This document shows positions 59,850-64,000 of a stretch of DNA of 64,000 nt, piece after piece (position 1 is the first letter of the stretch; the number at the start of each line of letters is the position of its first letter). Origin of the DNA: DASVWZ01 sp963715675 (GTDB taxonomy: Bacteria > Acidobacteriota > Terriglobia > Terriglobales > Acidobacteriaceae); assembly GCA_963715675.1 (NCBI GenBank), contig OY970265.1:2852001-2916000 (forward strand). Reading direction: 5' to 3'. Below the pieces are notes generated by a model that was not told where the DNA came from, did no database searches, and worked only from the letters and a program-made list of their open reading frames with translations. A program made the position numbers and the translations under genes.

Positions 59850-61097
59850 TTACACGGCGTTCACTTGCCGTGCCCATTGCACGGCTTCCCAGTAACTTTC
59901 CGCCACTTCAGTCTCCGTCAGATTCAATTGCCGGGCCAGTTCCGCGGCTTCCTGCCACTCGCCGGATTCCTGCGCCAGCATGAGCCGGTAGAACGGCCGC
60001 AGGCGGCTGGCGTTGCCCAGCAAAGCCGCTTTGCTCTCCTGGTCCAGAGCAACATGTTCCAGAACCTTTTCCATGGGGATTTCCAGAATGGCGTCCATGA
60101 GGGACATCAGGCCCATGAGGAAAAGGTCGGAGCCGGTGTGCGGGATCCTGATGGACAGTAGTTCGCAGAAACGGGCGCGGATCAGGGCGGAGGTGACCAA
60201 TTCGCTGGACTTATCCTGGCCTGCGCTCAGGGTCGTCACCAGACGGACCCAGCGGCAAACCTCACGCTCGCCGAGCAGCGCCAGGGCGTGGCGCACCGAG
60301 CGAATCTCATTGCCCAGGCCAAACGCGGGAGAATTCAGGTAGCGCAGCAGGCGATAACACAGCGACGCTTCCCGCTTGATCAGGTCTTCGATTTCGCGCA
60401 CGTCGAGCTGGGGGCGGGAGATGGCCTGCCAGATATGGAGATAGTTGATGCGGTTTTCCGGGATCTCGTGCGCGGCCAGGGTTTCCGGACGGCGAAAAAA
60501 GTACCCCTGGAAGTAAACGAAGCCAGCTTTTTGCGCAGCGCTGAATTCGGCGCGAGTTTCCACTTTCTCGGCCAGCATCCGGCAGCGCTGCGATGCATGC
60601 TGTTTGGCAATCTTCGCCGCCTGCTCGGGGGTTGTCAGTTTGAGGTCCACCTTGATGATGTCCGCCAGTTCAGTAAGGCCGGCGCGCGGGTCGTCCATCC
60701 CAAAGTCATCGAGAGCGATGAGGTATCCCGCCTGCTTCAAGCGCCGGCAGGCGGCCACGACGAGATCGTCGGGCGGAACCGTTTCCAGGACCTCAACCAC
60801 CGTCTGGGGTGCGGGCAGAAGCGTGATGTAGTCCTTCAGCAGAACATCGCGGGTGCAGTTGAGGAAAGCACGCTGGCCGTCGCAGAGGAGATCCAGGCCA
60901 ATCAACATGGAGGTGCTCAGGGTGCTGCGGGCGGCGAGATCGGCATCTGCGGCACGGAAGTAGTCTTCGACGCCGTCGCGGAACAGCAATTCGTAGCCAA
61001 AGACTTTTTCCTCGCCAGTGAGGATGGGCTGCCGGGCCACAAAGCGGGTACAGGCTTTGGGAACCGGTTGCGCAGAAGAGGAGTAGATTGGACTCAC
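59850..61097 (-). CDS. EAL-HDOD signalling protein (YuxH type)
   Basis: A 415-residue protein: an N-terminal EAL-like domain (about 15-210) and a C-terminal HDOD domain (about 215-410). EAL positions seen: GYELLFR (EAL as ELL), LNCTRDVL, VVEVLET, ALDDFGMD, IIKVDLK, EKVE and FQGYFF; many catalytic residues remain but the motif is atypical and the enzyme may be inactive. HDOD segment: EASLCYRLLRYLNSPAFGLG, then RHALALLGEREVCRW. Links cyclic-di-GMP-type signalling with a phosphorelay-like partner; role unknown. Confidence 0.85.
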   Translation of the reverse strand: MSPIYSSSAQPVPKACTRFVARQPILTGEEKVFGYELLFRDGVEDYFRAADADLAARSTLSTSMLIGLDLLCDGQRAFLNCTRDVLLKDYITLLPAPQTVVEVLETVPPDDLVVAACRRLKQAGYLIALDDFGMDDPRAGLTELADIIKVDLKLTTPEQAAKIAKQHASQRCRMLAEKVETRAEFSAAQKAGFVYFQGYFFRRPETLAAHEIPENRINYLHIWQAISRPQLDVREIEDLIKREASLCYRLLRYLNSPAFGLGNEIRSVRHALALLGEREVCRWVRLVTTLSAGQDKSSELVTSALIRARFCELLSIRIPHTGSDLFLMGLMSLMDAILEIPMEKVLEHVALDQESKAALLGNASRLRPFYRLMLAQESGEWQEAAELARQLNLTETEVAESYWEAVQWARQVNAV

Positions 61098-61159
61098 CTG
61101 TATCTAATCGGCAGGACGAGAGGAAAGCTTCAGCCCGGGTCCGGGCTGACTCTTCGGCC

Positions 61160-61612
61160 CTACTCTTCCACCCACTCGGCGCCACAGGTGTAGCACTTCC
61201 AATTGTCCTTGCGGATGGGCACGGGAAACTGCAAGAGCAGCCAGAGGCCGTAAGTCCAGAAGCGGTCGAGTTTCTCAAATCCGATGTCGAGCGAGTAGCA
61301 CTTCGGGCAGCGGGGCTGCTCGTACGGCTCGCCAGCATCGTCCACGCTGAACTCGGGCGGGATGGGCTCGGCAAGAAGGGCGCGGGCGGATTCAACATCC
61401 TCCCGGCGGACTTGCAGGCGCAGGCCACCGATAGCGTTGGAGAGCAACCAATCCATGCGCACCAGATTACCGTCGGCCAGGACGCAAGCGATGCCGGACG
61501 ACTCCAGCTTGCCCTTGGCCAGCAGCGCTTCCGGAATGTCGCGGAAGTGTTGCAGCGTGACCAGCGCCGGGATCGAATTTGGCTGGGCGAGTTTCAGTTC
61601 GGATTCGTCCAT
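61160..61612 (-). CDS. DUF2007-family protein with zinc-ribbon-like cysteines
   Basis: A 150-residue cytoplasmic protein. An N-terminal DUF2007/PII-like segment (LVTLQHFRDIPEALLAKGKL, then ESSGIACVLAD), then CPKC at about residue 102 and CYTC at about 141, a probable zinc ribbon. Putative signal-transducing protein, function unknown. The start ATG 61612 begins MDESELKLAQ. It lies 62 bases upstream of the EAL-HDOD gene on the same strand and may be cotranscribed. Confidence 0.75.
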   Translation of the reverse strand: MDESELKLAQPNSIPALVTLQHFRDIPEALLAKGKLESSGIACVLADGNLVRMDWLLSNAIGGLRLQVRREDVESARALLAEPIPPEFSVDDAGEPYEQPRCPKCYSLDIGFEKLDRFWTYGLWLLLQFPVPIRKDNWKCYTCGAEWVEE

Positions 61613-61661
61613 GGTGTGTGGATATTCTATGCCACCGGCGCTTGGAGATGGGGTTCGGGGG

Positions 61662-61692
61662 AAAAATGCGCTCCGCGATTTCGCGGAGCGCA
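61662..61692 (-). terminator. Rho-independent terminator of the S53 peptidase gene
   Basis: TGCGCTCCGCGA and TCGCGGAGCGCA pair perfectly (61667-61692) around a two-base loop. On the minus strand they are followed by five T (61662-61666). It lies 14 bases beyond the peptidase stop codon. Confidence 0.85.
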
Positions 61693-61705
61693 GGAAACGC
61701 AGTAT

Positions 61706-64000
61706 CTACTGGACCGTAAGTGTGACCGTCGCCTTGTGCTGCAGGGTGCCCGACGTCGCGGTAATGGTCACCGTAGTCGTGCCAACCGGCGTTCCGGGGT
61801 TAGGCGGAGTGCTGCTGCTACCGCCACCGCAAGCCGGCATCCAGAGGGTCAGGCAGGCCAGGATCGCGATCAGAGCCACCAACCGGATGATCCGCTTGCG
61901 ATTGCCCGCAGGCCAGACCAAGCCAAACAGCCCGGGCAGCAGCATGGCGTAGAACACGCCAGCGTGGCGTCCGAACGGAGTCTCTTGTAAGCGCGAGGCC
62001 GCTGTAGTGGTGAAAGTAATCGTCTGGAGGGTTGCCGTACCCGACGCGATGCAAGTGGTTTCGGAAGGCAGCGGCGAGCAACTGAAAGACGGCGTCTGAC
62101 TGAAGCCGCCGAGTGGGGTGATAGTGATTACAGTGCTGCCGCTTTGACCGGGCGCGCTGATCGTCACCGTGGTGGGATTGGGGGCCGAAAGCTGGAAATC
62201 CACCACGTCCAGGTTAGCGGCCGTCGAAGTCGAGCCAGCGAAAGTGGCATCTCCGTTATAGGTCGCGGTCATCGGGTAAGTGGCCGCAGTCAGCGCGCTG
62301 GTGTTGTAGTTGTAGGTCGCGGTGCCGGCGCTCAGCGTCCCCGTACCCACCTGGGTTGACCCGTTGTAGAAGGTTACCGTGCCGGTCGGCGTACCGGAGC
62401 CGGAGGAGGGCTTCACGACGGCCTTCATCACCACCGGTCCGGCGGATCCCACGTCGACGAAGGTAGGCTGCAGGGTGAGGGTGGTGGTGGTCGGTCTCAA
62501 AGACCCGGAACCGCTCCAGTTGGTCACGAAAACGTCCGCATCCACTGATCCCAAGCCGGTGACCTCATCGTAGCCAGTGCCGGTGAGGAATCCGATCTGG
62601 AAGGGAGCCTTGGCTGGACAGTTCGTGCTTCCCTGCGTGCAGGGGACCATGTTGCCACTGGGGTTGGCGGTGGCGCCAGAGATGTTGTAGTCACCGGCGG
62701 GCACATCGTGGAAGGCTGTGGGAACGCTCTGCACCAATTGATAAAGGCTAGGGTTGATGTTGCCCATGCCTTTCGGCGGGGCGTTCCCTTGAGACTGGTT
62801 GAGCAGAGTCACAATGCCGGCAAAGACCGGACAAGCCACGGAAGTGCCGCCGACGATGGAATTGTTCGCCACGGCTTGGGCGATTCCTGCGGCGCAACTG
62901 CCGGCGGTACAAAAGATGTAGCCGTCGTGGTCAGCCGAGGCCGGCATGGAAATGTCCGGTACGCTGCGGAACGTGGCATTGAACTTACCCGTGCCGGTCT
63001 GCCAGGACGGTCGGTTGAAGTAGATGCTGGCGCCACCTCCGCTGGAGGGAAGCCCGCCGCCGTTGAGGCCGGTGCCGGAGTTGCTGTCGTCCCAAGCCAG
63101 TTCCGGGATGTAGGATTTCGCCGAACCGCCATTGGCGCCGTTGGTGGGGTTCCAGTAAGTACCGGTGCCTTCGTTGAATTCCGTGCCACCCACCGCCGTG
63201 ACTTCGGGAGGGCTGGCGAGACCGTTCACTGCCAAGCCCCAGGTCGCATCATTGCCGTTGGGATCATCGCAACCGGCGCCGCCGCTGTCATCAGACGACA
63301 CCATCAGCGTTTGCCCTTGAGTGTTGGCCTGCACGACCAAAGGTTCATAAGTCGTCTTGAGGTAGGCACTGCCGATGTCGGCCTCGCATGCTCCGTAGCT
63401 CATGCTGATGACCGGTGCGGTGTTGTTGTTGACGGTGTACTGGAAAGCGGTGATCACACCGCTGTTGGTCTTGATGTCGCACCTGACAAAGAAAATGCTG
63501 GCATCGCGCGCGACCGCACCCGACCACTCCAAGTCCAGGTCGGCCTCACCTTCATCCCCGGTGATTCCCGGATCGGAGCAGCCCGGGGGTAGTACTTGCG
63601 TGAGCTTGATGGCGGGCAGATTGAAGCCGGTGCGGAACTGCGTAATGTCAGAGGCCTGAATGTCAGTCTGTCCCATGACCGCGAGCTTCATGCCGGTGCC
63701 ATTGGTCCCGGCAGTGTACAGGGGGTCGATGTCAAAGATGGTGGCGATATCGTCCGGGGCCAGGTTGTTACCGGAGCCGCTGGTGTAGTCGGGAGAGATA
63801 GAGGACCTTTTGACCATCATCGGCTTGAGCTTGAAGTTGTTGAGGCCGCGGAAACCCACTGCGATGCTGTCCAGAGCCTTGGGAACCGAGATCGCGGTCG
63901 CATTGGCGAAGCGCTCTTCGCCATCGACCTTGAAGCGGTGCATCTGGGTGTGCAATGCACTTTGGATTTGGGCGACGGTGCCGCTGATTGCGATCCAATT
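61706..64000 (-). CDS. S53 (sedolisin) serine-carboxyl peptidase with Ig-like domains, partial
   Basis: At least 765 residues, open to the right edge, so the signal peptide and most of the activation domain are outside. The visible part starts in the propeptide (NWIAISGTVAQIQSALHTQM). The catalytic domain has Glu and Asp in GEADLDLEWSGA, the oxyanion Asp region, and Ser in GGTSVACPVFAGIV (variant of SGTS). Bacterial Ig-like domain(s) follow (TTLTLQPTFVDVGSAGPVVM). Near the C-terminus is a membrane helix (LVALIAILACLTLWMPACGG) and a short tail. It is an acid-active secreted protease class common in Acidobacteriota. A strong terminator follows. Confidence 0.9.
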   Translation of the reverse strand, partial: NWIAISGTVAQIQSALHTQMHRFKVDGEERFANATAISVPKALDSIAVGFRGLNNFKLKPMMVKRSSISPDYTSGSGNNLAPDDIATIFDIDPLYTAGTNGTGMKLAVMGQTDIQASDITQFRTGFNLPAIKLTQVLPPGCSDPGITGDEGEADLDLEWSGAVARDASIFFVRCDIKTNSGVITAFQYTVNNNTAPVISMSYGACEADIGSAYLKTTYEPLVVQANTQGQTLMVSSDDSGGAGCDDPNGNDATWGLAVNGLASPPEVTAVGGTEFNEGTGTYWNPTNGANGGSAKSYIPELAWDDSNSGTGLNGGGLPSSGGGASIYFNRPSWQTGTGKFNATFRSVPDISMPASADHDGYIFCTAGSCAAGIAQAVANNSIVGGTSVACPVFAGIVTLLNQSQGNAPPKGMGNINPSLYQLVQSVPTAFHDVPAGDYNISGATANPSGNMVPCTQGSTNCPAKAPFQIGFLTGTGYDEVTGLGSVDADVFVTNWSGSGSLRPTTTTLTLQPTFVDVGSAGPVVMKAVVKPSSGSGTPTGTVTFYNGSTQVGTGTLSAGTATYNYNTSALTAATYPMTATYNGDATFAGSTSTAANLDVVDFQLSAPNPTTVTISAPGQSGSTVITITPLGGFSQTPSFSCSPLPSETTCIASGTATLQTITFTTTAASRLQETPFGRHAGVFYAMLLPGLFGLVWPAGNRKRIIRLVALIAILACLTLWMPACGGGSSSTPPNPGTPVGTTTVTITATSGTLQHKATVTLTVQ

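Noticed and set aside
1..64000. tRNA, rRNA, tmRNA, riboswitch or CRISPR loci
   Set aside because: None could be recognised by eye; a tRNAscan-SE and Infernal/Rfam run would be decisive, with any high-scoring hit in the spacers refuting this.

Overview
The window looks like a chromosomal segment of an Acidobacteriota (Terriglobia/Koribacter-like) bacterium. This rests on the high GC content, the Gloeo/Verruco-repeat ('GloVer') and S53/Ig-like secreted proteins, many signal-peptide proteins of unknown function, and a dense load of short dispersed palindromic repeats between and even inside genes. The lineage is inferred from gene content, not from a marker gene. The segment carries the replication-initiation neighbourhood: mnmE, jag, yidC, yidD, rnpA and rpmH run leftward, and dnaA and dnaN run rightward.

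Layout. 1-5.2 kb: purD (cut by the window edge), a divergent MntR/DtxR-type regulator, an atypical NRAMP-family transporter with a small membrane protein, and a complete IS481-type insertion sequence. 5.2-11.5 kb: a repeat-rich spacer, an S9 peptidase, a DinB-like protein and a GT-C/TPR membrane protein. 11.5-23.2 kb: the dnaA region, with an accessory insertion (GloVer protein, GIY-YIG protein) between mnmE and jag; dnaN is followed by a small coiled-coil gene. 23.3-31 kb: aspS, hisS, small secreted proteins, a gamma-carbonic anhydrase and a GT-C membrane protein. 31-41.4 kb: a PQQ-type beta-propeller, a large GH18-CE4-GT2 fusion for an exopolysaccharide, a tryptophanase, a VOC/DUF1801 pair with a divergent winged-helix gene, and pruA. 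41.5-51.6 kb: an outer-membrane protein gene interrupted by an in-frame TGA, an NHL propeller, amt overlapping a porin gene, a PagL-like barrel, an HtrA protease, a truncated GloVer fragment, and a PilZ gene followed by an atypical response regulator. 51.8-64 kb: DUF2207/LemA, LigD-type ligase, NUDIX, HIT, a receiver-like protein, EAL-HDOD, DUF2007, and an S53 peptidase cut by the right edge.

Working together: the regulator and NRAMP-like transporter form a likely metal-homeostasis unit; rpmH-rnpA-yidD-yidC-jag is the classic ribosome/RNase P/membrane-insertion cluster; amt and the porin appear translationally coupled for ammonium passage across both membranes; PilZ, EAL-HDOD and the GT2 fusion point to cyclic-di-GMP-linked surface behaviour, although they are not adjacent. 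I saw no tRNA, rRNA or CRISPR array.

The most unusual feature is that families of short palindromic repeats have been inserted in frame into conserved genes (mnmE twice, an S9 peptidase, a LigD ligase). No obviously complete novel defence or mobile system was found.
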